Assembly (NCBI RefSeq): GCF_016744025.1 | Contig: NZ_JADGFC010000011.1 | Location: forward strand, 1-34,775 | DNA: 34,775 nucleotides | Reading direction: 5' to 3' | DNA from: Sulfurimonas sp. | GTDB taxonomy: Bacteria > Campylobacterota > Campylobacteria > Campylobacterales > Sulfurimonadaceae | Part shown: piece after piece, positions 1-8,226 of the stretch | Numbering within the stretch: position 1 is the stretch's first letter | Layout: every line of letters begins with the position of its first letter | The notes under the pieces: generated by a model | Told to the model about the DNA's origin: nothing | The model's database searches: none | Seen by the model: the letters and a program-made list of their open reading frames with translations, nothing else | Made by a program: the position numbers and the translations under genes

Positions 1-91
1 TTCTCTCATATGAAAAATATGATTAGTTTACATCTAGGTTTGAGTAAAAGCTTGAAGTTAAATTTAGTAGATTATTATTTGGTCAATTATC

Positions 92-124
92 AAAAAAAGC
101 GAGTTTTTAAACCCCCGTTTTTTT
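92..124. terminator. possible terminator hairpin upstream of fabG
   Basis: Seven A (92-98) face seven T (118-124), and an imperfect CGAG/CCCG core (100-103 with 114-117) could pair inside them. The T run follows directly, as in a rho-independent terminator for a plus-strand gene left of the window. Pairing is a little better read on the minus strand, where one mismatch becomes G-U. The core is short and imperfect. The rest of 1-275 shows no convincing coding sequence; it is AT-rich leader with the fabG promoter near 232. Confidence 0.35.
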
Positions 125-231
125 AATTAAGTCATAAAAATAAACTTTTATTTGTCTCAACATTATTATATTAGTTATGTTTATATATATTTAGGTAAAC
201 AAAACAAAGCTTTTGTTAAATGGATTTTTAG

Positions 232-241
232 TATTATTCGC
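232..241 (+). promoter_or_regulatory. probable fabG promoter, -10 box
   Basis: TATTAT at 232-237 is followed at once by TCGC (238-241). The same -10 plus CGC arrangement precedes acpP, rpmB, yajC and the DUF6394 gene in this window. Transcription would start near 244, giving a leader of about 30 nt. No clear -35 box is seen, as is usual for sigma-70 promoters in this phylum. The call rests on the motif shared with the other four sites. Confidence 0.45.
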
Positions 242-275
242 AGAGAATAAATAATTCATTTTAAAGGTATATGAT

Positions 276-1022
276 ATGAAGTTTAGTGGAAAAAATGTTT
301 TAGTTACCGGTTCGAGTCGTGGAATTGGTGCAGAAATTGCAAAAACTTTAGCTAGTTTTGGTTTAAAAGTTTGGATAAATTATAGAAGTGGTGCTGCTCA
401 AGCAGACGCGGTTAAAGAAATTATTGAAGCTGAGGGTGGAAATGCTGCTGTTATCGGTTTTGATGTATGTGACGAAGAAGCATTTAAAGATGCAATAAAA
501 ACTATTGTTGATAGTGATGGTGAACTTTCATATTTAGTTAATAATGCAGGTATCACTAACGATAAATTAGCTCTTCGTATGAAGACTGATGATTTTATGA
601 GTGTTATTAATGCTAATCTGACTTCATGTTTTATTGGATGTCGTGAATCTATGAAAGTTATGAGAAAGAAAAAATTTGGTTCAGTTGTAAATATTGCATC
701 TATTGTTGGTGAGACAGGAAATGCTGGTCAAACAAACTACGCTGCATCTAAGGGTGGAGTTATTGCAATGAGCAAAAGTTTCGCAATTGAAGCTGCAACA
801 AGTGGAATTCGTTTTAATACAGTTACTCCAGGTTTTATTGCAACAGAGATGACTGATGCACTAAGTGATGAGATTAAAGATAGTTTCACATCAAAAATCC
901 AAATGAAACGTTTTGGAAGCCCAAAAGAAGTTGCACAAGCAACAGCTTTTTTACTTTCAGACCACTCTAGTTATATTACTGGTGAAACATTAAAAGTTAA
1001 TGGCGGAATGAATATGGCATAA
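276..1022 (+). CDS. fabG: 3-oxoacyl-ACP reductase FabG
   Basis: NADPH-dependent reduction of 3-oxoacyl-ACP to 3-hydroxyacyl-ACP in type II fatty-acid elongation, in the cytoplasm. The protein is a full-length classical short-chain dehydrogenase of 248 residues. It has the cofactor motif TGSSRGIG (residues 11-18), NNAG (89-92), a structural Asn at 113, and the catalytic Ser142, Tyr155, Lys159 set in the usual SxnYxxxK layout. The C-terminal half carries the PGFIATEMT substrate loop. The ATG has an AAAGG ribosome binding site shortly upstream. It is followed by acpP, fabF and accA, which fixes the role as FabG rather than a generic SDR. A promoter in the 65-nt gap suggests acpP is also transcribed separately. 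Confidence 0.96.
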   Translation: MKFSGKNVLVTGSSRGIGAEIAKTLASFGLKVWINYRSGAAQADAVKEIIEAEGGNAAVIGFDVCDEEAFKDAIKTIVDSDGELSYLVNNAGITNDKLALRMKTDDFMSVINANLTSCFIGCRESMKVMRKKKFGSVVNIASIVGETGNAGQTNYAASKGGVIAMSKSFAIEAATSGIRFNTVTPGFIATEMTDALSDEIKDSFTSKIQMKRFGSPKEVAQATAFLLSDHSSYITGETLKVNGGMNMA

Positions 1023-1043
1023 ATAGTTTATTTAAGCTATATA

Positions 1044-1057
1044 TGTTATAATTTCGC
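1044..1057 (+). promoter_or_regulatory. acpP promoter, extended -10
   Basis: TGTTATAAT (1044-1052) is a perfect extended -10 (TGnTATAAT), followed by TTCGC. Transcription would begin near 1059, leaving a leader of about 29 nt before acpP. This extra start between fabG and acpP fits the high level of ACP that cells need. It is part of a set of -10 boxes in this window followed by CGC. Confidence 0.65.
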
Positions 1058-1087
1058 GATTTTATACTAAAAAACATAGGAGCTATG

Positions 1088-1315
1088 ATGGCACTTTTAG
1101 AAGATATTAAAGAAGTAGTAGTTGAGCAATTAAGCGTTAACCCGGATGAAGTTAAAGAAGATGCGAAGTTTGTTGAAGATTTAGGTGCTGATAGCCTTGA
1201 TGTAGTTGAATTAGTAATGGCTCTTGAAGAGAAGTTCGATATCGAAATTCCTGATGATGAAGCAGAAAAAATTCAAACTGTTAAAGATGTAGTAAACTAT
1301 ATCGAAAGCAAGTAA
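1088..1315 (+). CDS. acpP: acyl carrier protein AcpP
   Basis: Carries growing acyl chains on a 4'-phosphopantetheine arm for fatty-acid and lipid A synthesis. The product is 75 residues, acidic and helical, the normal size. The attachment Ser36 sits in the invariant DSL of [12 protein letters not shown]. Two ATG codons stand in tandem at 1085 and 1088. AGGAG at 1078-1082 is 2 nt from the first but 5 nt from the second, and family members begin MALL, so I place the start at 1088. The gene has its own promoter upstream and a strong hairpin terminator downstream, so much acpP mRNA may be a short monocistronic transcript. Confidence 0.97.
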   Translation: MALLEDIKEVVVEQLSVNPDEVKEDAKFVEDLGADSLDVVELVMALEEKFDIEIPDDEAEKIQTVKDVVNYIESK

Positions 1316-1317
1316 TT

Positions 1318-1375
1318 AACACTTAAAGTGTTTTTTAAACTCAGTAATAGCCTTTAATAGGTTTTACTGAGTTTT
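1318..1375 (+). terminator. double hairpin terminator after acpP
   Basis: Two hairpins stand in a row. The first pairs AACACT (1318-1323) with AGTGTT (1327-1332) and runs into six T. The second pairs 1337-1347 with 1364-1374 in an 11-bp perfect stem, extends inward by five more pairs after a bulged T, and ends in TTTT. Together they form a strong intrinsic terminator in the acpP-fabF gap, which explains why fabF appears to have its own promoter right after it. Confidence 0.8.
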
Positions 1376-1386
1376 GTAAAGTATTT

Positions 1387-1392
1387 TATAAT
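1387..1392 (+). promoter_or_regulatory. probable fabF promoter, -10 box
   Basis: TATAAT with T-rich flanks lies just beyond the acpP terminator. A start near 1399 would leave only about 14 nt before the fabF ATG, just enough to hold the GGAG at 1401-1404. Without such a promoter fabF and accA would depend on readthrough of a strong terminator. Confidence 0.5.
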
Positions 1393-1412
1393 TTTATCAT
1401 GGAGATTTTTAA

Positions 1413-2630
1413 ATGAGAAGAATAGTAGTAACTGGAATGGGTATGATAAATGCCGTTGGTAATGATAAAGAAAGTGCATTTAAAGCGATTTGTGAAGGTG
1501 AATGTGGAATTGATGAAATTACACTATTTGATGCTTCAAATTACGCTGTTAAAATAGCTGGTGAAGTAAAAAACTTTGACCCAGCAACTGTTATGGCACC
1601 AAAAGAAGTTAAAAAGGCTGATAGATTTATTCATCTTGGTCTAAAAGCTGCTCAAGAAGCAATGGCAGATGCTAATCTTCCCCAAGATACAGATATGGAA
1701 AGATTTGGTATTAGTGCTGGATCTGGTATCGGTGGTCTTCCTGCAATTGAGAAAAACTCAATAATTATAGAAACTCGTGGTCCTCGTAGAATATCTCCAT
1801 TTTTTATTCCATCAGCACTTGTAAATATGCTTGGTGGTTTTGTTTCAATAGAACACGGAACAAAAGGTCCAAATCTTTCAAGTGTAACAGCTTGTGCTGC
1901 AGGTACTCACGCGATTAGTGAAGCTTGTAAAACTATTATGTGTAACGGTGCTGAGAAAATGCTTGTTGTTTCAGCAGAATGTGCAGTAACTGGTGCTGGT
2001 GTTGGTGGTTTTGCTGCAATGAAAGCACTATCAACTAATAATGAAAATCCTAAAAGTGCTTCACGTCCATTTGACGCTGAACGTGATGGTTTTGTTATGG
2101 GTGAAGGTGCTGCCGCTTTAGTTCTTGAAGAGTACGAAACTGCAGTAGCTCGTGGCGCTAATATATATGGAGAAATCATTGGTTTTGGTGAGAGTGGAGA
2201 TGCAAATCATATCACTACTCCAAGTCTTGATGGTCCAGCTCGTGCTATGAAAGCTGCATATAAAATGGCAGGTGAACCTAAACTTGACTATGTAAATGCA
2301 CATGGAACAAGTACACCTATCAATGATAAAAATGAAACAGCTGCAGTAAAAGATCTACTTGGTGGAAAAGAAAACTGTCCTCCAATGAGTTCAATCAAAG
2401 GTCAAATTGGCCATTGTCTTGGTGCTGCTGGTGGTATCGAAGCTGTTACATGTTTAATGGCTATGAGAGATGGAATTATCCCTCCAACTATCAATCATAC
2501 CACACCTGATGAAAACTGTGATTTAGACATCGTTCCTAATGCTTCTAGAAAAGCTGACTTAAATGTAGTTATGAGTAACTCATTTGGTTTTGGTGGAACA
2601 AATGGTGTACTGATTTTCAAAAAAATCTAA
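1413..2630 (+). CDS. fabF: 3-oxoacyl-ACP synthase II (FabF)
   Basis: Condenses malonyl-ACP with acyl-ACP in chain elongation (KAS II). The protein has 405 residues and the two-part thiolase fold of the family. The catalytic triad is visible: Cys161 in VTACAAG, His297 in NAHGTSTP, and His334 in [13 protein letters not shown]. The C-terminal SFGFGGTNG motif is present. The Cys-His-His set excludes KAS III, which uses Asn for one His. A GGAG site stands 8 nt before the ATG. The next gene, accA, starts 13 nt after the stop, so the two are likely co-transcribed and couple malonyl-CoA supply to elongation. Confidence 0.97.
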   Translation: MRRIVVTGMGMINAVGNDKESAFKAICEGECGIDEITLFDASNYAVKIAGEVKNFDPATVMAPKEVKKADRFIHLGLKAAQEAMADANLPQDTDMERFGISAGSGIGGLPAIEKNSIIIETRGPRRISPFFIPSALVNMLGGFVSIEHGTKGPNLSSVTACAAGTHAISEACKTIMCNGAEKMLVVSAECAVTGAGVGGFAAMKALSTNNENPKSASRPFDAERDGFVMGEGAAALVLEEYETAVARGANIYGEIIGFGESGDANHITTPSLDGPARAMKAAYKMAGEPKLDYVNAHGTSTPINDKNETAAVKDLLGGKENCPPMSSIKGQIGHCLGAAGGIEAVTCLMAMRDGIIPPTINHTTPDENCDLDIVPNASRKADLNVVMSNSFGFGGTNGVLIFKKI

Positions 2631-2643
2631 CGAAGGATCTAAT

Positions 2644-3579
2644 TTGGCTACATACTTAGACTTTGAATACAAAATTAAATTTATTCAAGAAGATATTATA
2701 TCTGCTCGCGTTCGTCAAAACGAAGGTGAAGTGGAAAAATTACAAATAAACTTAGATAAAGAAGTTTCAAAAACATTTAGTAATCTATCTCCATTCCAGC
2801 AACTACAACTTGCTAGACATATTGATAGACCATATGCTCTAGATTATATTAATTTAATCATGCGTGATAAATATGAGATTCATGGAGATAGACACTACCG
2901 TGATGACGCTGCTATTGTTTGTTACTTAGGTTATATTGGTGATGAAAAAGTAATTGTTATCGGTGAACAAAAAGGCCGTGGAACTAAAAATAAAATTAGA
3001 AGAAACTTTGGTATGCCTCATCCAGAAGGTTATAGAAAAGCTCTTCGTGCTGCTAAAATGGCTGAAAAATTTGGTATTCCTCTTTTAATGCTAGTAGATA
3101 CTCCGGGTGCTTATCCTGGTCTTGGTGCAGAAGAAAGAAATCAGAGTGAAGCAATTGCTAGAAATCTTTTAGAACTTGCTGAACTTGACACTCAAACTAT
3201 CTCTATTGTTATTGGAGAAGGTGGAAGTGGTGGTGCATTAGCAATTAGTGTAGCTGACAAACTTGCAATGATGCGTTACTCAGTATTTAGTGTTATTTCT
3301 CCAGAAGGTTGTTCTGCAATTTTATGGAATGATCCTAAAAAAGCAGAAGCTGCAACAAATGCTATGAAGATTACAAGTGGAGACTTAAAAGAGTTAAATC
3401 TTATTGATGATATTATTAATGAGCCTCTTATTGGTGCGCACAGAGATAAAGATGCAGCTGCTTTAGCAATTACTGATTACTTCTTAGAAAACTTAAAAAC
3501 TCTTAGAGAAATGACTAAAGAAGAACGTATGGAAGCTAGATACAACAAACTAACAGGTATTGGCGCTTACGCAGAGTAA
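2644..3579 (+). CDS. accA: acetyl-CoA carboxylase carboxyltransferase subunit alpha
   Basis: Alpha subunit of the carboxyltransferase half of acetyl-CoA carboxylase, which moves CO2 from biotin on AccB to acetyl-CoA to make malonyl-CoA. It works as an alpha2beta2 complex with AccD, which is not in this window. The 311-residue protein matches family length (E. coli 319). It has the conserved HGDRHYRDD region, the EQKGRG stretch, VDTPGAYPG, and the glycine-rich GEGGSGGA loop of the crotonase fold. The start is TTG at 2644, supported by GAAGGA at 2632-2637 and the typical MATYLDFE beginning; the next in-frame Met is far inside the fold. Only 3 nt separate its stop from that of the convergent exonuclease gene. 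Confidence 0.95.
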   Translation: MATYLDFEYKIKFIQEDIISARVRQNEGEVEKLQINLDKEVSKTFSNLSPFQQLQLARHIDRPYALDYINLIMRDKYEIHGDRHYRDDAAIVCYLGYIGDEKVIVIGEQKGRGTKNKIRRNFGMPHPEGYRKALRAAKMAEKFGIPLLMLVDTPGAYPGLGAEERNQSEAIARNLLELAELDTQTISIVIGEGGSGGALAISVADKLAMMRYSVFSVISPEGCSAILWNDPKKAEAATNAMKITSGDLKELNLIDDIINEPLIGAHRDKDAAALAITDYFLENLKTLREMTKEERMEARYNKLTGIGAYAE

Positions 3580-3582
3580 GGG

Positions 3583-4401
3583 CTAATTATCTTCTTTTTC
3601 TTCTTGACTCTCTATAAGAGGGTCAAACTTCGGTCTCTTAAACCTTTTTGCATCTTTTGAAAACTTTATAAGATCTTCTGCTGTTTTAACTTTTTTATCT
3701 ATATTTTTTAAGTTTTCTAATGATAGTTTAAATAACTCATATGTAGTTAATACATCGCTCATTGCTCTATGGTGCGTTGCATCTGGATGAAGGTTTAGTG
3801 ATTCATTTAAATAAGAAAGAGCGTAACGATAAGATTGTACAGTTCTCTCCGCAAGTGCTAGTGAGCAAAGCGAGCGGTTAAGTAGAGGTGCTAAACCAAT
3901 TTTTTGCATACTCAAAGATACAAATCTATAGTCAAACTGAACATCATGAGCGATAAAGATTGCATTTGCTAAAAATATCTTAAAATCGTAAAGTACAGTT
4001 TTTAAATTGGGTGCATCTTTTGTATCTTCTACTGATATTCCAGTAATCTCTGTTATATGCTTATTGATTTCATTACAAGATACTAAAGACTCGAACCTAT
4101 CTGTAATAACTCCATTTTTAACCTTTACAGCCGCCAATTCTATTATCTGATGTTTATCTATCTTTGAGCCATTTGTTTCTATATCAACAATACAAAACTC
4201 AGCATCTGCAATAGACATAAATCTTGTAGCAAAGTAGAAATAGCCACGTTCTTTAATTACTTCTAAACCTTGTGAATGCCAAAGTTCAAGAGAGAAGTCT
4301 AAGTCTTCGTTTAGTTGGGGTTTTAAATTGCCTACACATAAACCTTTTGAAGCGAGTTTATGTATACTTTTTGAGTCTAGTATAAAATCTTTAGTTAGCA
4401 T
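3583..4401 (-). CDS. DnaQ-like 3'-5' exonuclease (DEDDh)
   Basis: A DEDDh exonuclease of the DnaQ/RNase T superfamily. ExoI is VDIETNG with Asp73 and Glu75, ExoII is HDVQFDYRF with Asp157, and ExoIII is HRAMSDV with His211 and Asp216, so every metal ligand and the general base are present. About 65 residues precede the nuclease fold and match no domain I can name. At 272 residues it resembles the proofreading-like proteins often annotated as DNA polymerase III epsilon in this phylum, but no clamp-binding motif is evident. I cannot say whether it is the replicative proofreader or a repair or RNA nuclease. It overlaps trpF by 11 nt as the last gene of the minus-strand cluster. The start has no clear ribosome binding site, so translation may be coupled. 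Confidence 0.85.
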   Translation of the reverse strand: MLTKDFILDSKSIHKLASKGLCVGNLKPQLNEDLDFSLELWHSQGLEVIKERGYFYFATRFMSIADAEFCIVDIETNGSKIDKHQIIELAAVKVKNGVITDRFESLVSCNEINKHITEITGISVEDTKDAPNLKTVLYDFKIFLANAIFIAHDVQFDYRFVSLSMQKIGLAPLLNRSLCSLALAERTVQSYRYALSYLNESLNLHPDATHHRAMSDVLTTYELFKLSLENLKNIDKKVKTAEDLIKFSKDAKRFKRPKFDPLIESQEEKEDN

Positions 4402-4975
4402 TTTTTATAAAAGCCTTAACTTTTGAGACATCTTTTTTAGCGTGATATATCTCAACACCACTACTTACATCAACACCGTAAAAACCATACTCTTTTAGAG
4501 AAGAGACATTGCTTGCATCTAAGCCACCAGCAAGTATTATTTTAGAACAGTCTATGTCTTTAAACCACTCTATATTTAATCTTTTTCCAGCTCCACCGTA
4601 GGCTTCACAGTATGCGTCTATAAGTCTATATTCATTAGGATATTGCAAAACATCTTTTGCTTCTTTTGCTCTGATAACTTTTATATGAGGTACAAATAGT
4701 TGATCATAAAGCTCAGTAGAAGCTTCGAAATGGAGTTGAGCTAAAGTACATACAGATTCTTGAATATAAGAGTTGATAACCTGAGCATCTACATTTACAA
4801 ATAGACCAACTTTTTCTACAAATGGAGGAAGTAGAGAAATGATTGCTTTAGCATCTGATGGAGATATATATCTAGGAGATTTTTCATAAAATACAAAACC
4901 AAGTGCATCTGCACCTGCATCTATTGCATTCATAGCATCTTCATAAGAAGTTATTCCACAGATTTTAGTTCGCAT
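4391..4975 (-). CDS. trpF: phosphoribosylanthranilate isomerase
   Basis: Amadori rearrangement of phosphoribosylanthranilate to CdRP in tryptophan synthesis. The 194-residue single-domain TIM barrel begins with the signature RTKICGIT, whose Cys6 is the conserved general base. It continues with DALGFVF and SPRYIS, then LAGGLDASNV and the phosphate-binding end GVDVSSGVE. Asp115-118 region residues near RLIDAY probably supply the general acid, though I did not align this. No other trp gene is nearby; it sits between rpe and an exonuclease gene, sharing one base with the rpe stop (TAATG), which implies translational coupling. It is slightly shorter than many TrpF proteins (about 200) but has all expected strands. 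Confidence 0.93.
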   Translation of the reverse strand: MRTKICGITSYEDAMNAIDAGADALGFVFYEKSPRYISPSDAKAIISLLPPFVEKVGLFVNVDAQVINSYIQESVCTLAQLHFEASTELYDQLFVPHIKVIRAKEAKDVLQYPNEYRLIDAYCEAYGGAGKRLNIEWFKDIDCSKIILAGGLDASNVSSLKEYGFYGVDVSSGVEIYHAKKDVSKVKAFIKNAN

Positions 4976-5619
4976 TAGATTTGTAAACTTTTAATAGCTT
5001 CTTCTTTTGAAGCATGTTTAAACACATAACTTCCTGCAACAACAACATCTACACCAACATCTTTAAGGCTTTGAATATTATTGTCAGTAACTCCACCATC
5101 TACTTGTATAAGACAGTTTGGATTTATTTTGTTTCTCATTTCATTTAGTTTTGAAGCTTTAGGAATTACACTCTCTATAAAACTTTGTCCGCCAAAACCA
5201 GGGTTAACACTCATAAGTAGAACCATATCTAAGTCTTGAAGTAGATATTCTACTGATTCAGGTGGAGTATGAGGGTTTAAAACTATTGCTGGTTTAATGC
5301 CTAAAGATCTAATTTTTTGTATTAGTCTATGTGGGTGTTTTTCTTCTTCTATATGAAAAGATATATATTGGGGTTTTAAAGGTGCAAAAAGCTCAACAAA
5401 AAAAGTGTTATTCTCAACCATTAGGTGTATATCAAGAGGTTTAGTAGCACATGCAGCAATTGCAGAAACAACAACAGGCCCAATTGTAAGATTTGGTACA
5501 AAATGACCGTCCATAACATCTACGTGAACTAAATCACAACCAGCATTACAGATAGCTTCAACATCTCTTTGTAAATTGCCAAAATCAGCAGATAGAACAC
5601 TAGGGGCTACTTGAATCAT
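4975..5619 (-). CDS. rpe: ribulose-phosphate 3-epimerase
   Basis: Interconverts ribulose 5-phosphate and xylulose 5-phosphate in the pentose phosphate pathway. The product is 214 residues and starts APSVLSADFGNL, typical of the family. Metal ligands are His32 and Asp34 in HVDVMDGHFVPN, His65 in DIHLMV, and Asp174 in VDGGV; Asp34 and Asp174 are the acid/base pair. MSVNPGFGGQ at about 136-145 is the mobile loop. A TATAAT box lies 25-30 nt upstream inside a 7-bp inverted repeat, so rpe may be transcribed from its own start as well as from the signalling genes upstream. trpF follows with a one-base overlap. Confidence 0.95.
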   Translation of the reverse strand: MIQVAPSVLSADFGNLQRDVEAICNAGCDLVHVDVMDGHFVPNLTIGPVVVSAIAACATKPLDIHLMVENNTFFVELFAPLKPQYISFHIEEEKHPHRLIQKIRSLGIKPAIVLNPHTPPESVEYLLQDLDMVLLMSVNPGFGGQSFIESVIPKASKLNEMRNKINPNCLIQVDGGVTDNNIQSLKDVGVDVVVAGSYVFKHASKEEAIKSLQI

Positions 5620-5643
5620 AAAAGTCCTTTATTTCATTGTGGA

Positions 5644-5652
5644 ATTATACAA
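5644..5652 (-). promoter_or_regulatory. rpe promoter within an inverted repeat
   Basis: Read on the minus strand, TTGTATAAT gives a good -10 box (TATAAT at 5649-5644). A 7-bp inverted repeat (5634-5640 with 5649-5655, TCATTGT/ACAATGA, spacer 8) overlaps it, so the site could be an operator. A hairpin role is also possible, but no T run follows, which argues against a terminator for the upstream CheX-type gene. Confidence 0.5.
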
Positions 5653-5663
5653 TGAGCAGACTT

Positions 5664-7058
5664 TTATCTAGTTAAGAAAAATAAAAACTTATCATTATCA
5701 AAAGACAAGTCTACTTGGACGCCCTTTTTATTTTCTATGACTTCTAATAAACCATCAACATCTTGGTATGTTCTTGGAAGTGTGATATCAACACTAATTC
5801 TTTCATCTGAAAGAAGTGTTTTAATTTTACCACCTACAATATTTACTAATTCTGCTAGAGTATCAAGAATCATTTCAATATCATCAGTCTCTTCACCAAT
5901 AAGAAGTTCACAGGCTTTTTTAGCAATTTGTTTTGGAAAAACTAGTATTACCATCCCATCCATATCTCCATAATAACCAATAGAACTTGCAATCCTATCT
6001 GTTTTGTCATCTATTGAGATATTTTGAACCTTAGCAGATTGTTTGACCGCTTTAGAGTTTGTCATCATTTCTATTGTTGCTACGGTTGCATCTATAAATC
6101 TTGGAAGCTCAGTGACCGTTTTTTTATTTATTATTCTTTTACTTTTTACATTAGAAGCACTACTCGCACCTAACTCTTTTAAAAGATCTTTATCTTGAAG
6201 AATATCATCCATTTGTTCAAAAAACATAATTCCAGAATCTTCAAGGTTTTCTTTAAAAACTTCAGGAGTTTTCTCGAAAGTCATTCCTACAAAACAAATT
6301 GTTGCATTATATTCTGCTGCTGAAGTTGAAAGCCTTGAGAAAAAGTTTAAAGCATGAACATTCATACTAATAACTTTATATGCATCAAATATAAATAGTC
6401 TAAATCCAACATTCAGAGAATTATTATGATATTCGATGTTAAATTTATTTCCTATCTCTGCATCTAAAAAAGAAGAGATAGAGTAAATTATTGCATTACC
6501 AGTAACACGAGTAGCAATTTTTTGTCCCATTTGTCCTAAAAATGTAGCGTCTATTATCTCATCATAAGCATCTTCTTTTGAAGCTTTTTCTCTAAACTCT
6601 TCTTGGGTAAGTGTAATAACAGGGTTATGTCCATTATCATGTAACTCTATTGCCATTGCAGTACGTTGAGACTTATCTTCGCTATAAAGTAAAATATTTT
6701 TACTTTGGTTTTTAAAACTTGAAGAAAAGAGATAAGCAATATCTAAGGTTTTAAAAAGTGAAAAATTCATATCATCTTTGTAAAATACCATAATAGCGTT
6801 GTATTTTTTAGTGTCATAATCACAAAAGCCAACTGTTGCATGATTTGTTTGTCGAACTTTTACAAAAAGTTTTATAAAAGAATTTAGACCGTTTTTATTA
6901 AAAAATACTACCTTTTTTAATGACACTAAAATCATATCAACTTTAAGTGAAGAAGTGGCTGCCAAATCATCCATACTTAAAAATGAGTTACAACTATTTC
7001 CGTCTAAAAAACCTTGTGGATAAAAAACACCTATTCCATTTTTAACTATTGGTTTCAT
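5664..7058 (-). CDS. STAS / receiver-like / STAS / CheX-domain signalling protein
   Basis: A 464-residue soluble protein with no signal peptide or membrane segment. By pattern, residues 1-110 look like a STAS-type fold (VFYPQGFLDG, then VVFFNKNGLNSF). Residues 118-175 look like a degenerate receiver (NILLYSEDKSQR) without an obvious phospho-Asp site. Residues 185-285 form a second STAS-like unit ending GIMFFEQMDD. Residues 318-464 match CheX/CheC phosphatases, with FIDATV, SSIGYYGDMDG and the ExxN pair Glu403 and Asn406 in LAELVNIVGG. CheX dephosphorylates CheY-P, so this protein may act on a phosphorylated receiver; that is inference. Its ATG overlaps the stop of the HDOD gene by 4 nt (ATGA), so the two probably function together. 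The domain calls for the N-terminal half are the weakest part. Confidence 0.72.
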   Translation of the reverse strand: MKPIVKNGIGVFYPQGFLDGNSCNSFLSMDDLAATSSLKVDMILVSLKKVVFFNKNGLNSFIKLFVKVRQTNHATVGFCDYDTKKYNAIMVFYKDDMNFSLFKTLDIAYLFSSSFKNQSKNILLYSEDKSQRTAMAIELHDNGHNPVITLTQEEFREKASKEDAYDEIIDATFLGQMGQKIATRVTGNAIIYSISSFLDAEIGNKFNIEYHNNSLNVGFRLFIFDAYKVISMNVHALNFFSRLSTSAAEYNATICFVGMTFEKTPEVFKENLEDSGIMFFEQMDDILQDKDLLKELGASSASNVKSKRIINKKTVTELPRFIDATVATIEMMTNSKAVKQSAKVQNISIDDKTDRIASSIGYYGDMDGMVILVFPKQIAKKACELLIGEETDDIEMILDTLAELVNIVGGKIKTLLSDERISVDITLPRTYQDVDGLLEVIENKKGVQVDLSFDNDKFLFFLTR

Positions 7059-7852
7059 GATATTTCCATAAGTGTCGCAAATTCTTCGTAAATATCACCA
7101 ACATATTCTACTTGAAAATCTACAAAGTCATTTAGACCAACTTCTATAAAAATTGGTTGAGATAATTCATAAAAAAGTAATAGATGCATCCATTTTCCAA
7201 GAGAATTTATCTTTTCATCATCGGACGGTTTTAATCCAGAAGAAGCCTGAATGATTTGAGCTATCTCTTGTGGCATTTCCCATTTAACAGAGATTTGTTC
7301 ACATATATCAAAAAGCCCAATTCCACATAAACGAGTAAGAATAGTGTTATAGTCAAGATTTTTAGTACTTCGAAGAAGATTTACATCATCTATTTTTTTA
7401 CAAAAAAGTGCTTCAGAGATGATGATACTAGCAGGGAGAAGTGTAATAGAATTGGATATATTTTTATCTTCTATATTTAAATGATCTAAAATCTGTTCCC
7501 ATCTTTTTGATAATTTTGCTTGTAATTCATGAAATACTCTAGCATTTAATTTAAACAAAACCCATTTAGAAGGACTTAAAAGAGTTGTCATATAATTGTA
7601 TACAGTTTGCTGTGAACTTGAAACCCCTAAAATTGCAAATATTTGAGATACATCATGTACTTCATTTGTGAAGCCATATATAGGTTTATTTACAAGTTCT
7701 TTGAGGTATCTTGCAAGTGCTAAGTCCTCTTGTGCAATCTTTGCCGCCTTAGTTAATTCACCAGCATCAAGAAGTGCAATGGTTTCTTTTAGGACTTTAG
7801 GCGTAGGTGGGATTTTGTTAATATATTCATTAATTAAAGTTTTTGTTATCAT
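7055..7852 (-). CDS. HDOD-domain signalling protein
   Basis: HDOD domains are catalytically silent relatives of HD phosphohydrolases found in bacterial signalling proteins. Near the N-terminus, INKIPPTPKVLKETIALLDAG, an acidic LALARYLKELVNKPIYG stretch and an ISxxFAILG-like segment follow the HDOD pattern. The rest is helical with no HD metal pair. The frame opens with GTG at 7858, but ATG at 7852 is two codons in; neither has a strong ribosome binding site, and I chose ATG. It is the first gene of the minus-strand cluster, transcribed away from rpmB, and overlaps the CheX-domain gene by 4 nt. Its ligand and partner are unknown. Confidence 0.75.
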   Translation of the reverse strand: MITKTLINEYINKIPPTPKVLKETIALLDAGELTKAAKIAQEDLALARYLKELVNKPIYGFTNEVHDVSQIFAILGVSSSQQTVYNYMTTLLSPSKWVLFKLNARVFHELQAKLSKRWEQILDHLNIEDKNISNSITLLPASIIISEALFCKKIDDVNLLRSTKNLDYNTILTRLCGIGLFDICEQISVKWEMPQEIAQIIQASSGLKPSDDEKINSLGKWMHLLLFYELSQPIFIEVGLNDFVDFQVEYVGDIYEEFATLMEIS

Positions 7853-7977
7853 CTGCACTTCATGTCTTGTAATTTTATATACATTCTAGCTGTTTAATGT
7901 AAAACAAATATTAAATTGTGTGAAAAGAGATTTTCAACTAAAGAAATATGCCTTTAAGCTGTAGTTTTGCTTCATCT

Positions 7978-7989
7978 TGGTACAATTCG
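7978..7989 (+). promoter_or_regulatory. rpmB promoter, extended -10
   Basis: TGGTACAAT (7978-7986) is an extended -10 with one change from TATAAT, followed by TCGC. Transcription would begin near 7993, about 29 nt before rpmB. The same nine bases precede the second response regulator at 32229, and the CGC tail is shared with fabG, acpP, yajC and the DUF6394 gene. Confidence 0.6.
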
Positions 7990-8021
7990 CAACTTTAAAA
8001 ACCTAAACAAGGAAGCTAATT

Positions 8022-8210
8022 ATGGCAAGAAGATGTGCTATTAGTGGCAAAGGCCCTATGAGCGGGAACAATGTTTCTCATGCTAAAAACAGAACAAAGC
8101 GTCGTTTTTTATTAAACCTAAGAACAGTGCGTATCACGTTAGAAGATGGTACTACAAAGAAGATTAAAATCTCTGCAAGAGAATTACGCACACTTAAGAA
8201 AAATTCTTAA
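8022..8210 (+). CDS. rpmB: 50S ribosomal protein L28
   Basis: A 62-residue basic protein of the large ribosomal subunit. It starts [21 protein letters not shown], with the usual N-terminal signature and a later [13 protein letters not shown] segment. The start is supported by AAGGAA at 8009-8014. The bacterial form often carries a zinc-binding Cys set; here only Cys5 remains, the usual C-minus state. The K+ channel gene starts 17 nt downstream, so the two are likely co-transcribed. The same rpmB-channel pair is present in Helicobacter pylori, as I recall. Confidence 0.96.
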   Translation: MARRCAISGKGPMSGNNVSHAKNRTKRRFLLNLRTVRITLEDGTTKKIKISARELRTLKKNS

Positions 8211-8226
8211 AGAGCAATAGGAAGAT

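Noticed and set aside
1907-2303. Minus-strand open frames inside fabF
   Set aside because: fabF is complete with all catalytic residues; the antisense frames show no known motif.
7668-7889. Plus-strand open frame upstream of rpmB
   Set aside because: It overlaps the HDOD gene antisense and has no ribosome binding site or similarity.
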